Assembly (NCBI RefSeq): GCF_002797715.1
Contig: NZ_PGFF01000001.1
Location: 1,449,304 to 1,513,303 of the forward strand
Source of the DNA: Diaminobutyricimonas aerilata
GTDB lineage: Bacteria; Actinomycetota; Actinomycetes; Actinomycetales; Microbacteriaceae
DNA length: 64,000 nucleotides
Direction: 5' to 3'
Positions 44,971 through 51,937 of the stretch are shown piece after piece. The translations under genes were made by a program, and so were the position numbers. Position 1 is the first letter of the stretch. Every line of letters begins with the position of its first letter. The notes under the pieces were generated by a model that was not told the DNA's origin, ran no database searches, and was given only the letters and a program-made list of their open reading frames with translations.

Positions 44971-46218
44971 TCAGCCGCCGAAGAGCGCGCCGACGCGCGC
45001 CGACATCTCCACCGGGTGCGTCAACCGCCATCCGGGTCCCGGGTCGCGGATGGAGCCTTCCGCCCGGAGGGCGACGCGTTGCGTCGACCCGGCGACATCG
45101 AACGCGGCCGTGCCGACGTTGCGGCCGTCGGTGACGAAGCCGCCGCCCACGACGTCGACCGTCGCCGGGGGGAGCGACCCGGCGAACCCGGATCCGCTCA
45201 GCCCTCGGTCGGCCACGAGAGTCGCCTCGTCGCCCCACGCGGTACGCACCCGGGCGATCTCGGCGCCCTCGGCCACGACCTCCGTGGGCACGAGGGCGGC
45301 AGGAGCCGCCGCGAGGACGCCATCGAGCGCCGCCGACAGCGCGGGGTAGCTGTCCTGGGCGAGCATCGAGACATACACCGTCACCGGTTCGGCGCCCTCG
45401 GCCGTCGGCAACGGCATCGCGAAGAGCAGGCACACGCCGGCCGCGTCGGTGTAGCTGCGAGAGATGCCGCTGATGCCGGTCTCGGGTCGGTACTCGGCGT
45501 AGTCCTGCAATCCGCGACCGTTGCTCGAGTCGACACCGCGCTCGGCGTAGAGCGTCGAGAGCACCGGGTCCGTACCCGCGAGCTGTGCGATGCGCGCGAG
45601 GTCGGCGGCCGAGGCGACATCCGCGGCCGCGATCCCGGTCGCATCCACGACCTCGGCGGAATCGAGACCCTGCTCGTCGAACCAGGCCGCCGCAGCATCC
45701 AGGTAGGCCGCGACCGATCCGAACGCCCAGCGCGCGAGGGTCTCGGAGAGGTTGTTGCTCGAACCGAGCGCGACGGCGGCGAGCAGTTCGCGCTGCGTCC
45801 AGGTGGATCCCGCGGTCACCGGCGTCACGCGCGCGCCCTCGGCGGAGTACTTCGCGAACGCCGTCACGTCATCCGCCGTGATCGTCACGGTGTCGCCATC
45901 GCCGTCGGCGATCGGATGCGCATCGAGCGTCACGAGGCCGAGCACGGTCTTCGCGGCCCCGGCCATGGGCACGGCGTCGGGGGAGCCGCCGGTGCCGAGC
46001 ACGGTGCCGTCGGCGCTCACCAGAGCAGAGGCCCCCGCTGCGGGCAGCGGCACCGCGAGCGGCGGCATCTCCGTCGGCTCGGTGAACGCGGTCTGCACCA
46101 CCCGCGGCTCCGGAAGCGGCGGCAGCAGCGTGACGGCGCCGTAGACGCCGGGGGTCAGGATGGCGAGCGTGCCGATGAGCACGCCGATCCCGCGCGCGAT
46201 GCGCCTGCCCTCGACCAT
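44971..46218 (-). CDS. Penicillin-binding-protein-like D-Ala-D-Ala carboxypeptidase homologue, catalytic residues lost
   Basis: 415 residues. One N-terminal membrane helix (about 9-31) anchors a large outside domain similar to actinobacterial DacC/PBP-type carboxypeptidases. The SxxK nucleophile motif is replaced by GAAK (87-90), so the acylated serine is missing. The SxN motif survives as SSN (153-155). The KTG motif is replaced by SRS (253-255) within GISRSYTDAAG. With two of three motifs destroyed it cannot be a normal DD-peptidase, but the frame is intact and the fold appears conserved, so I infer a binding or regulatory role in the wall. The TAGCCT box six bases upstream gives a leaderless start. 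Confidence 0.82.
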   Translation of the reverse strand: MVEGRRIARGIGVLIGTLAILTPGVYGAVTLLPPLPEPRVVQTAFTEPTEMPPLAVPLPAAGASALVSADGTVLGTGGSPDAVPMAGAAKTVLGLVTLDAHPIADGDGDTVTITADDVTAFAKYSAEGARVTPVTAGSTWTQRELLAAVALGSSNNLSETLARWAFGSVAAYLDAAAAWFDEQGLDSAEVVDATGIAAADVASAADLARIAQLAGTDPVLSTLYAERGVDSSNGRGLQDYAEYRPETGISGISRSYTDAAGVCLLFAMPLPTAEGAEPVTVYVSMLAQDSYPALSAALDGVLAAAPAALVPTEVVAEGAEIARVRTAWGDEATLVADRGLSGSGFAGSLPPATVDVVGGGFVTDGRNVGTAAFDVAGSTQRVALRAEGSIRDPGPGWRLTHPVEMSARVGALFGG

Positions 46219-46224
46219 GCGGCC

Positions 46225-46230
46225 AGGCTA
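46225..46230 (-). promoter_or_regulatory. -10 box of leaderless promoter (TAGCCT)
   Basis: TAGCCT on the minus strand, six bases before the ATG at 46218. Immediately beyond, GCCCG-ATC-CGGGC (46243-46255) could end the zincin operon transcript. Confidence 0.5.
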
Positions 46231-46261
46231 ACCGCCGCGCAGGCCCGATCCGGGCAGCGAC

Positions 46262-46615
46262 TCAGGCCCAGCCGAGCTCGTGCAGCTGATCGTCGTCGAT
46301 GCCGTAGAAGTGGGCGATCTCGTGCACGAGTGTGACGTGGATCTCGTCGCGCAGTTCGTCGAGATCCGCCGCGATGGCCAGCAGGGGCTCGCGGTAGAGC
46401 ACGATGCGGTCGGGCAGCTCACCGAACCCATACTGACCGCGTTCGGTCAGGGCGACGCCGTCGTACAGGCCGAGCAGGTCGAGGGACCCGTCCTCCGGGC
46501 GGTCCTCGGTGACGAAGACGACGTTGTCGAGGCCCTCGACCATCTCCTCGGGCAGCTCGTCGAGCTCGTCGGCGACGATCTCCTCGAACTCCTCCGGACT
46601 CAGTTCGAGACTCAT
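46262..46615 (-). CDS. Zincin-like metallopeptidase family protein (DUF1025 type)
   Basis: 117 residues, acidic. The Zn-binding HExxH is HEIAH in VTLVHEIAHFYGIDDDQLHE, followed by a downstream His/Asp region typical of the small 'metallopeptidase family' (PF06262). The first half, FEEIVADELDELPEEMVEGL, is a conserved helical lead. It is a cytoplasmic protein of unknown substrate. Its ATG overlaps the DUF2017 stop by 4 bp; with clpS this is a conserved actinobacterial gene order that hints at a role in protein turnover. Confidence 0.88.
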   Translation of the reverse strand: MSLELSPEEFEEIVADELDELPEEMVEGLDNVVFVTEDRPEDGSLDLLGLYDGVALTERGQYGFGELPDRIVLYREPLLAIAADLDELRDEIHVTLVHEIAHFYGIDDDQLHELGWA

Positions 46616-47094
46616 GCGGGCTCGTCGATCGCGTGCAGCAGCGACTCCTGCAGGTAGCCGAGCCAGTCGTACACCATCCGCATGCCCTCGTCCGGCGCCC
46701 CGGGGTCGTCATCGTGCTCGATGCCGAGTCGTGACGCGACGACGAGACGCAGATCGGTGAGCGTGCGCAGCCAGGAGAGCACGAGTCCGTCGTCGAGCTC
46801 CACTCGTGCTCCGTCGTCGGCCGTGTCGTCGACCCGGGCGAGCGCCGCTCCGACGCGGACCGCGTCGGCGCGCTTGCCGTCGAGGAGGGAGCGCCCGGTG
46901 AGCTCCCGGAACTCCTCGGAGGCGGGGGCGTCGTCCCGATGGGCGTCGGGCAGCAGGCGGGCCACCGCGGGGTCGTCCCGGCCGCCGTCGAGCACCGTCG
47001 GCAGCTGTCCCACGAGCTGCGCGAGCAGGTCGCGTTCTTCGCGCGCGAGCTCGACGGCGACACGGCCGTCGGGCATCCGTTCGAACCCGATCAC
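46612..47094 (-). CDS. DUF2017 family protein
   Basis: 160 residues, GTG start overlapping the clpS stop by 4 bp. GFERMPDGRVAVELAREERD begins the family pattern; ALARVDDTADDGARVELDD and WLRTLTDLRLVVASRLGIE, then VYDWLGYLQESLLHAI, complete it. Mostly helical, cytoplasmic, without catalytic motifs. In actinobacteria it nearly always lies between clpS and the small zincin, so it is probably an accessory of the Clp pathway; the role is unknown. Confidence 0.85.
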   Translation of the reverse strand: MIGFERMPDGRVAVELAREERDLLAQLVGQLPTVLDGGRDDPAVARLLPDAHRDDAPASEEFRELTGRSLLDGKRADAVRVGAALARVDDTADDGARVELDDGLVLSWLRTLTDLRLVVASRLGIEHDDDPGAPDEGMRMVYDWLGYLQESLLHAIDEPA

Positions 47095-47375
47095 GCGTCC
47101 TCCCGCTGCAGCGTCGCCCACAGCCCGTACGCGTGCATGGCCTCGACGTGGCGCTCCATCTGCTCGCGGGGTCCGCTCGCGACGACGGCGCGCCCCTCGT
47201 TGTGCACGAGGAGCATCAGGCGCTCCGCCTCCTCCCGCGGGTGACCGAAGTACGTGCGGAAGACGTAGGTGACGTACGACATCAGGTTCACCGGGTCGTT
47301 CCAGACGATGGTGACCCAGGGCACGTCGGGTGCGACGCGCGTGGCGGCGTCGGTGCGTTCCTCGGTCAGCGGCAC
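47091..47375 (-). CDS. clpS: ATP-dependent Clp protease adaptor ClpS
   Basis: 94 residues, GTG start. PWVTIVWNDPVNLMSYVTYV carries the N-degron-pocket motif (NDPVN); YFGHPREEAERLMLLVHNEG and the conserved HNEGRAVV complete the fold. ClpS delivers proteins with destabilising N-terminal residues to ClpA/ClpC with ClpP. A TAGGCT box six bases upstream makes it leaderless; that box runs into the stop codon of the alaX-like gene. First of three overlapping genes. Confidence 0.95.
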   Translation of the reverse strand: MPLTEERTDAATRVAPDVPWVTIVWNDPVNLMSYVTYVFRTYFGHPREEAERLMLLVHNEGRAVVASGPREQMERHVEAMHAYGLWATLQREDA

Positions 47376-47381
47376 GCGTCC

Positions 47382-47387
47382 AGCCTA
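47382..47387 (-). promoter_or_regulatory. -10 box of clpS overlapping the preceding stop codon
   Basis: TAGGCT on the minus strand; its first three bases are the TAG stop of the alanyl-tRNA editing gene (47385-47387). Confidence 0.5.
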
Positions 47388-48263
47388 CGGGCGGGGCGGA
47401 TGGGCGCGGGTGGTCATGACGAGCCGGACCGCGCCCTCCTCGGCGGAGGTCTCGAGGCCGACGGTGATCCCGCCGGTCTCGTCGGTCGAGGAGGCGTGGG
47501 TGCCGCCGCAGGGGATCGTCACGACGCCGTCGGGCAGCTCGGCGCGCCACCGGCGACGGTCGGTCAGATCGGGGCCGTCGCTCTCGATCGTGATCGGGAT
47601 GCCGGCCGCCGTCCATTCGGCGAGCCGGGCGTTCACGACCGAGCCCACCGCCTGGACGTCGTCGAGTGCCGCGGGGTCGAACCCCTTGCGCCGCAGGGAC
47701 TTGCCGATGCGGTAGACGTCCACGGAGCCGTCGGCGGTGATGGTCGAGGTTTCGATCGCGAGGGCGTCGAAGTCCGGCGAGCCGGCGGCATCGGGCTGCA
47801 CCTCTTTGCGCCACGCGGAGGCGAGCGCGGCGTTGAGCGCGAGCGAGGCGAGGTGGCACGCGGTGTGGCCGACCGAGAGCGCCCGCCGCAGGTCGCCGTC
47901 GACGCTCACGGTGACGGTGTCGCCCTCGGCGGGCGCACCGGCGGCGTCGACGAGGTGCGCGACGACGAATGCCCACCCGTCGGTGCCCTTGCGCACGGGG
48001 ACCTCGCGGCCCAGGTGCAGCGAGGCGCCGTCGGTCGCCGCGACGACCGCGTCGACGATCGGCACCCGGGTGTCGCCGACGAGGAGCTCTCCCGCGTCGG
48101 CACCCTGGTCGGGCCAGGCCTCGTCGCGGGGGTGGAACGCGGTCGCCTCGAGCAGCACGGCCGCGCGCGCATCGCCGAGCGCCTCGACGTGCAGCACGGT
48201 CGTCGTGTTGCCCAGGGCGCTGGAGGGGTAGAGCACAGTCGTGTCACGCGCGGGAAGGGTCAT
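47385..48263 (-). CDS. Alanyl-tRNA editing protein (AlaX-like)
   Basis: 292 residues. The Zn-binding editing-domain motifs are present: HTACH within SVGHTACHLASLAL and CGGTH within TIPCGGTHASST. The N-terminal part is a beta-barrel-like domain (LYPSSALGNTTTVLHVEALG) as in the second additional domain of AlaRS and class II AlaX. It should deacylate mischarged Ser- or Gly-tRNA-Ala in trans. A leaderless TAGCGT box precedes the ATG, and GGAGG in the same interval could also aid ribosomes. Ends in TAG shared with the clpS promoter. Confidence 0.87.
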   Translation of the reverse strand: MTLPARDTTVLYPSSALGNTTTVLHVEALGDARAAVLLEATAFHPRDEAWPDQGADAGELLVGDTRVPIVDAVVAATDGASLHLGREVPVRKGTDGWAFVVAHLVDAAGAPAEGDTVTVSVDGDLRRALSVGHTACHLASLALNAALASAWRKEVQPDAAGSPDFDALAIETSTITADGSVDVYRIGKSLRRKGFDPAALDDVQAVGSVVNARLAEWTAAGIPITIESDGPDLTDRRRWRAELPDGVVTIPCGGTHASSTDETGGITVGLETSAEEGAVRLVMTTRAHPPRP

Positions 48264-48269
48264 GCCTCC

Positions 48270-48275
48270 ACGCTA
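48270..48275 (-). promoter_or_regulatory. -10 box (TAGCGT) of the alanyl-tRNA editing gene
   Basis: TAGCGT on the minus strand, six bases before the ATG at 48263. Confidence 0.5.
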
Positions 48276-48453
48276 GAGGGCCGCGCGACGCTCACTCAGC
48301 CGCTGTCCCGCCCGGCTGCGCGTGGCCTGCCAATGTCGAGTCGACTTCGGTTTTCCCTCGCTATCCGAGAAGCGATGTGATACCCCTCAGGTAGCAGGGG
48401 CGGAACGTATGGGGCATTCCGGGTTTCTCCTCCAGACAGGCAGGGGGCCCGCT

Positions 48454-49644
48454 GTGGCCGTTCGTTCTTCTTCCCTTCGCACCTTGTGCGCGGTCACCGT
48501 GACGGGGGTGCTCGCTCTGGGCATCTGCGTCGCCTCGGCGTCGAGCGCGACCGCCGCGACCGTCATCGACGGGCCGATCGACCTCGGCACGGCCGAGACG
48601 TTCGGCGTCCTCGGCGCCAGCGCCGTCACCAACACCGGTCCGTCGGTGGTGAACGGCGACCTCGGGGTCAGCCCGGGCACCTCCATCACCGGCTTCGAAG
48701 GACCGCCCGCCGGTGACGTCACCGGCACGATCCACCAGACGGACGCCGTGGCATCCCAGGCGCAGACCGACCTGACCGACGCCATCGGCGACGCGGCCGG
48801 CCTCACCCCGACCACGTCCGGCGTCGGCGAGCTCGCGGGACTCTCGCTCACGCCGGGCGTCTACTCCGGCGGCGAGCTGTCGCTCAGCACCGGCGGCCTG
48901 CTCACCCTCGCGGGCGCCGCGGATTCGATCTGGGTCTTTCAGGCGGCGAGCACCCTCACCGTCGGGTCTGCGGCACAGATCCAGGTCACCGGCGGGGCGA
49001 CCTCGTGCAACGTGTTCTGGCAGATCGGCAGCTCGGCCACGATCGGCAGCGGAGCGGACTTCGTCGGCACCGTCATGGCCGGCGCCGCGATCACCGCCAA
49101 CACGGGGGCGGACATCGAGGGCCGACTCCTCGCGAACGGCACCGCCGTCACCCTCGACACCAACGACATCACGGTCCCCGACGGCTGCGAGCCCGGCTCC
49201 GAACCGGTCGAGACCGACAGCCCCGAGTTCACGTCCGAGGCCCCCTCGAGCGGAACTGTCGGCACGCCGTACACGCACACCGTCACCGCGACGGGCACCC
49301 CTGCTCCGACGTACACGGTGACGGACGGCACGCTCCCCGAGGGTCTCGCGCTCGATGAGGTCACCGGCGTCATCTCCGGCACCCCGACGACGCCGGGCAC
49401 GTTCACCTTCACGGTGACGGCGAGCAACGGAACCGAGCCCGACGTCTCGGCGATCACGACGATCACGATCGCGCCGGCCGCGGTCGTGCCGCCGCCCGCT
49501 CCCGTCGCCCCGGGAACCGGCACATCGGGCGCCGCCGAGCTCCCCGCGACGGGAACCGACCCGGCGCTCGCCGCGATTCTCGCGACCCTCCTGCTCGCGC
49601 TCGGAGCGGCGTTCACCGTCCGGCGCGCGGCCCGACGGGCCTGA
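48454..49644 (+). CDS. Secreted ice-binding-like protein with wall anchor (DUF3494 + Ig-like + LPxTG)
   Basis: 396 residues from the GTG at 48454, chosen because AGGGGG stands six bases before it and a clean Sec signal follows; an ATG at 48409 would add a 15-residue lead. The DUF3494 ice-binding beta-helix occupies about residues 35-230 ([20 protein letters not shown], then [20 protein letters not shown]). An Ig-like putative domain follows (about 250-335; [20 protein letters not shown]). A Pro-rich linker leads to LPATG at about 363, a hydrophobic helix and a basic tail, a sortase sorting signal. The role is probably ice adhesion or freeze protection at the cell surface. Confidence 0.88.
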   Translation: MAVRSSSLRTLCAVTVTGVLALGICVASASSATAATVIDGPIDLGTAETFGVLGASAVTNTGPSVVNGDLGVSPGTSITGFEGPPAGDVTGTIHQTDAVASQAQTDLTDAIGDAAGLTPTTSGVGELAGLSLTPGVYSGGELSLSTGGLLTLAGAADSIWVFQAASTLTVGSAAQIQVTGGATSCNVFWQIGSSATIGSGADFVGTVMAGAAITANTGADIEGRLLANGTAVTLDTNDITVPDGCEPGSEPVETDSPEFTSEAPSSGTVGTPYTHTVTATGTPAPTYTVTDGTLPEGLALDEVTGVISGTPTTPGTFTFTVTASNGTEPDVSAITTITIAPAAVVPPPAPVAPGTGTSGAAELPATGTDPALAAILATLLLALGAAFTVRRAARRA

Positions 49645-49681
49645 ACGGGGCGCTAGCGCCCGGTCCCGCCGCAGCCATCGA

Positions 49682-49700
49682 CGACCCGCTGCGCGGGTCG
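49682..49700. terminator. Hairpin between the ice-binding gene and tRNA-His
   Basis: CGACCCGC-TGC-GCGGGTCG, a perfect 8-bp stem with a 3-base loop, nine bases beyond the tRNA 3' end and 38 beyond the CDS stop. It can end transcripts from either side. A weaker GGGCG/CGCCC hairpin lies at 49648-49661. Confidence 0.5.
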
Positions 49701-49708
49701 GAGGAGAT

Positions 49709-49784
49709 TGGGGTGGACGACGGGACTCGAACCCGCGACATCCGGCACCACAAGCCAGCGCTCTACCAACTGAGCTACGCCCAC
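49709..49784 (-). tRNA. tRNA-His (GTG anticodon)
   Basis: All arms fold: acceptor GTGGGCG with CGTCCAC, D arm with GCTC/GAGC, anticodon loop reading GTG, and TTCGAGT T loop. CCA is encoded (49709-49711). The extra G at -1 (base 49785) faces C73, the identity pair of tRNA-His. Confidence 0.97.
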
Positions 49785-49845
49785 CATGCGCCTCGCGTGG
49801 CGAGGCAACCGGATGATCATAGTACGAAAGCCGGGGCCTCCGTGC

Positions 49846-50469
49846 TCACGCGAGGCGCGTGGCCCAGGCTTCCGTGACCTCGGCCGAGGCGAGCTGAACT
49901 TCCTCGGTCGTCGGACCGGGATCGGGCACGAACGCCGCGCGACGGTAGTACTGCAGCTCCCGGATCGATTCGAGGATGTCGGCGAGGGCGCGGTGGCCGC
50001 CGTTCTTCGCGGGGGCGTTGAAGTAGACGCGGGGCAGCCAGCGTCGGCACAGCTCCTTGATCGACGACACGTCGACGTTGCGGTAATGCAGGTGCGCGTC
50101 GACGCGCGGCATGTACTTGGCCAGGAACATGCGGTCGGTCCCGATGGTGTTGCCGGCGAGCGGTGCGTGCTGGGCCGAGGGCACGTGAGCGAGGATGTAC
50201 TCGATCACCTCGTACTCGGCCTCGGCGAGGCTCTTGCCGTGCGGGATCTCGTCAATGAGTCCGCTCTCGGTGTGCATGTTCCGCACGAACTCGCTCATGT
50301 TGTCGAGGGCCGACTGATCCGGCTTGATCACCACGGTGAAGCCCGGATGCACGGGCTCGAGATCGAAGTCGGTGACGACGACGGCGACCTCCACGAGCTC
50401 GTCGACCGCGAGGTCGAGTCCGGTCATCTCGCAGTCGATCCACACCAGACGGTCGTCAGCAGCAGCCAT
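49846..50469 (-). CDS. orn: Oligoribonuclease
   Basis: 207 residues. LVWIDCEMTGLDL is ExoI of the DEDDh family; the NTIGTDRMFLAKYMP block is ExoII and APAKNGGHRALADILESI holds the histidine and last aspartate of ExoIII. Orn hydrolyses two- to five-base RNAs, including pGpG from c-di-GMP breakdown, and is essential in many bacteria. Start set by a TAGAGT box six bases upstream (leaderless). Confidence 0.95.
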   Translation of the reverse strand: MAAADDRLVWIDCEMTGLDLAVDELVEVAVVVTDFDLEPVHPGFTVVIKPDQSALDNMSEFVRNMHTESGLIDEIPHGKSLAEAEYEVIEYILAHVPSAQHAPLAGNTIGTDRMFLAKYMPRVDAHLHYRNVDVSSIKELCRRWLPRVYFNAPAKNGGHRALADILESIRELQYYRRAAFVPDPGPTTEEVQLASAEVTEAWATRLA

Positions 50470-50475
50470 TCGGCC

Positions 50476-50481
50476 ACTCTA
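50476..50481 (-). promoter_or_regulatory. -10 box of orn overlapping the preceding stop codon
   Basis: TAGAGT on the minus strand, six bases before the orn ATG; its TAG is the stop codon of the GDSL hydrolase gene (50479-50481). Confidence 0.5.
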
Positions 50482-51264
50482 GCGAGGGGGCACGACCGTG
50501 ATCGGCATCGGCAGCTTGGCGGCGATGCCGTCGCCGGTCGACACCCGGCGCAGGCGCCGGCCCACCCAGGGCAGCGCATGCGTGGTGAGCCAGCCCATCG
50601 TCGTGAGCGTGCGCACCGGCTCGGCCGCCGCGGTCGGTTCCCCCGGCACCTCGAAATACGGCACGCCGAGCGACGAGGCGGCGCGGCGCGCGAGCACGCG
50701 ATGGCCGGCGCTCGTGAGGTGCACCCGATCCTGCGACCACATCGCCCGATCGCGGAACTCGCGGATGCCCCAGAGGTCGAGCGTGTAGGTCTGCTGCGTC
50801 CGCGCGATGGACCACATGTGCGCGTTGAAGACGGCGGCGCGTCCCCGCAACGGACGCAGGAAGAGCGCGAACTGGGGATCGAAGCAGTTAGCGAGCAGCA
50901 CGTCGACGCCCGCCTCGCGCAAACGGCGCACCCCGAGATCGATGCGGTCCGCGAGCGCGTCCGGGTCGGAACGGGGAGTCATCAGATCGTTGCCGCCGAC
51001 CATCACGGACACCAGATCCGGTTTGAGATCGAGCGCGGCGGGGATCTGTTCGTCGACGACGTCGCGCACCCGGCGACCGCGCACCGCGAGGTTCGCGTAA
51101 CGGATGCCGTCGCCGTTCCCGAGCCGGGCGTTGCCGTCGAGGATGGCGGCGAGGCGGTCGGCCCAGCCGAGCCAGGGCTCGCCGGATCCGACGATCGGGT
51201 CGCAGAATCCTTCGGTGATCGAGTCACCGAGGGCGACGTAGCGGGTCCATCCCGGTCGGTCCAT
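50479..51264 (-). CDS. SGNH/GDSL hydrolase family protein
   Basis: 261 residues from the ATG at 51264 (a GTG two codons earlier is possible). Block I VALGDSITEGF contains the serine nucleophile; block II ANLAVRGRR; block III VMVGGNDLM; block V WSQDRVHLTSAGHRVLA contains the Asp-x-x-His pair. So the esterase/lipase site is complete. No signal peptide, so it is probably cytoplasmic. Common actinobacterial single gene; its natural ester is unknown. It sits 9 bases before orn, which has its own promoter. Confidence 0.88.
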   Translation of the reverse strand: MDRPGWTRYVALGDSITEGFCDPIVGSGEPWLGWADRLAAILDGNARLGNGDGIRYANLAVRGRRVRDVVDEQIPAALDLKPDLVSVMVGGNDLMTPRSDPDALADRIDLGVRRLREAGVDVLLANCFDPQFALFLRPLRGRAAVFNAHMWSIARTQQTYTLDLWGIREFRDRAMWSQDRVHLTSAGHRVLARRAASSLGVPYFEVPGEPTAAAEPVRTLTTMGWLTTHALPWVGRRLRRVSTGDGIAAKLPMPITVVPPR

Positions 51265-51348
51265 GAGCACAGTGTTGCCCCGGACCGCGCACCGGACCAC
51301 CGCGTCGCGGCCGCCTTTCCTCACCGGAAAGCAAGAATTCAGCCCTCG

Positions 51349-51354
51349 TACACT
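51349..51354 (+). promoter_or_regulatory. -10 box of leaderless promoter (TACACT)
   Basis: TACACT, six bases (GGGGGC), then the ATG at 51361. Confidence 0.55.
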
Positions 51355-51360
51355 GGGGGC

Positions 51361-51636
51361 ATGTCTGACACCACCCCCCGAGTCGCCCAGGGCGACGAGT
51401 ACGTCGTGCTGTTCTCCGGCGGTCCCTTCGACGGCCAGACCGAGCGGCGCATCAGCACCGACGGCACCTGGGATGACGAGGTCACCGTCATCGTCTCGCA
51501 GGAGGGCATCGACACCCAGCTCGTCTACGCCGCCAAGAGCGCCGTCGACGTCGGTCACGAGGTGCACGTCACCTACATCTGGGATCAGCTCGACAGCGAA
51601 GAGCTCGAGGATCCCATGGAGAGAAACGACCGCTGA
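51361..51636 (+). CDS. Small conserved-looking protein of unknown function
   Basis: 91 residues, MSDTTPRVAQGDEYVVLFSG, then FDGQTERRISTDGTWDDEVT. It reads as a small beta-rich domain with an acidic C-terminal tail (DQLDSEELEDPM). No family named with confidence. It is leaderless and lies just before the thioredoxin-like gene, whose reading frame begins near its stop codon; the two may be one expression unit. Confidence 0.7.
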   Translation: MSDTTPRVAQGDEYVVLFSGGPFDGQTERRISTDGTWDDEVTVIVSQEGIDTQLVYAAKSAVDVGHEVHVTYIWDQLDSEELEDPMERNDR

Positions 51637-51667
51637 GAGAGGCGACGCGGACGCCCCGGCAGCGGGC

Positions 51668-51928
51668 ATCCGCGTCACCTTCTTCAGCTCCGCCTTCTGC
51701 GAGCCGTGCGCGCGCACGCGTGCGGTGCTGGACCGTGCCGAGGCGGTCGTCCCCGGGCTCGTCGTGGACGAGCGGGACGTCGCCCGTCACGTCGACGAGG
51801 CCGAGGCGCGCGCCATCCGGTCGACCCCCACCGTCACGATCGACGACCGGGAGGGCGCTGAGGTGTTCCGTGCCGAGGGCATCCCGACGCTCGACCAGGT
51901 GCTCGTCGCGATCGCGAAGGCAGTCTGA
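51668..51928 (+). CDS. Thioredoxin-like protein (CxxC) with no canonical start codon
   Basis: 86 residues if it begins at the ATC at 51668: IRVTFFSSAFCEPCARTRAV. CEPC is the redox motif; IRSTPTV carries the cis-Pro typical of thioredoxin and glutaredoxin folds; AEVFRAEGIPTLDQVLVAIA closes the domain. No ATG, GTG or TTG exists in this frame between the end of the upstream gene and the conserved part; the nearest in-frame ATG is at 51472, deep inside that gene. Options are an ATC start, a +1 frameshift at the upstream stop (CGC TGA), or a sequencing error. Coding potential itself is convincing. Confidence 0.6.
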   Translation: MRVTFFSSAFCEPCARTRAVLDRAEAVVPGLVVDERDVARHVDEAEARAIRSTPTVTIDDREGAEVFRAEGIPTLDQVLVAIAKAV

Positions 51929-51937
51929 ACCCGTCGG

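Noticed and set aside
48322-48453. N-terminal extension of the ice-binding protein
   Set aside because: The extra residues are Cys-rich and unlike a signal peptide; the GTG at 48454 has AGGGGG and a proper Sec signal after it.
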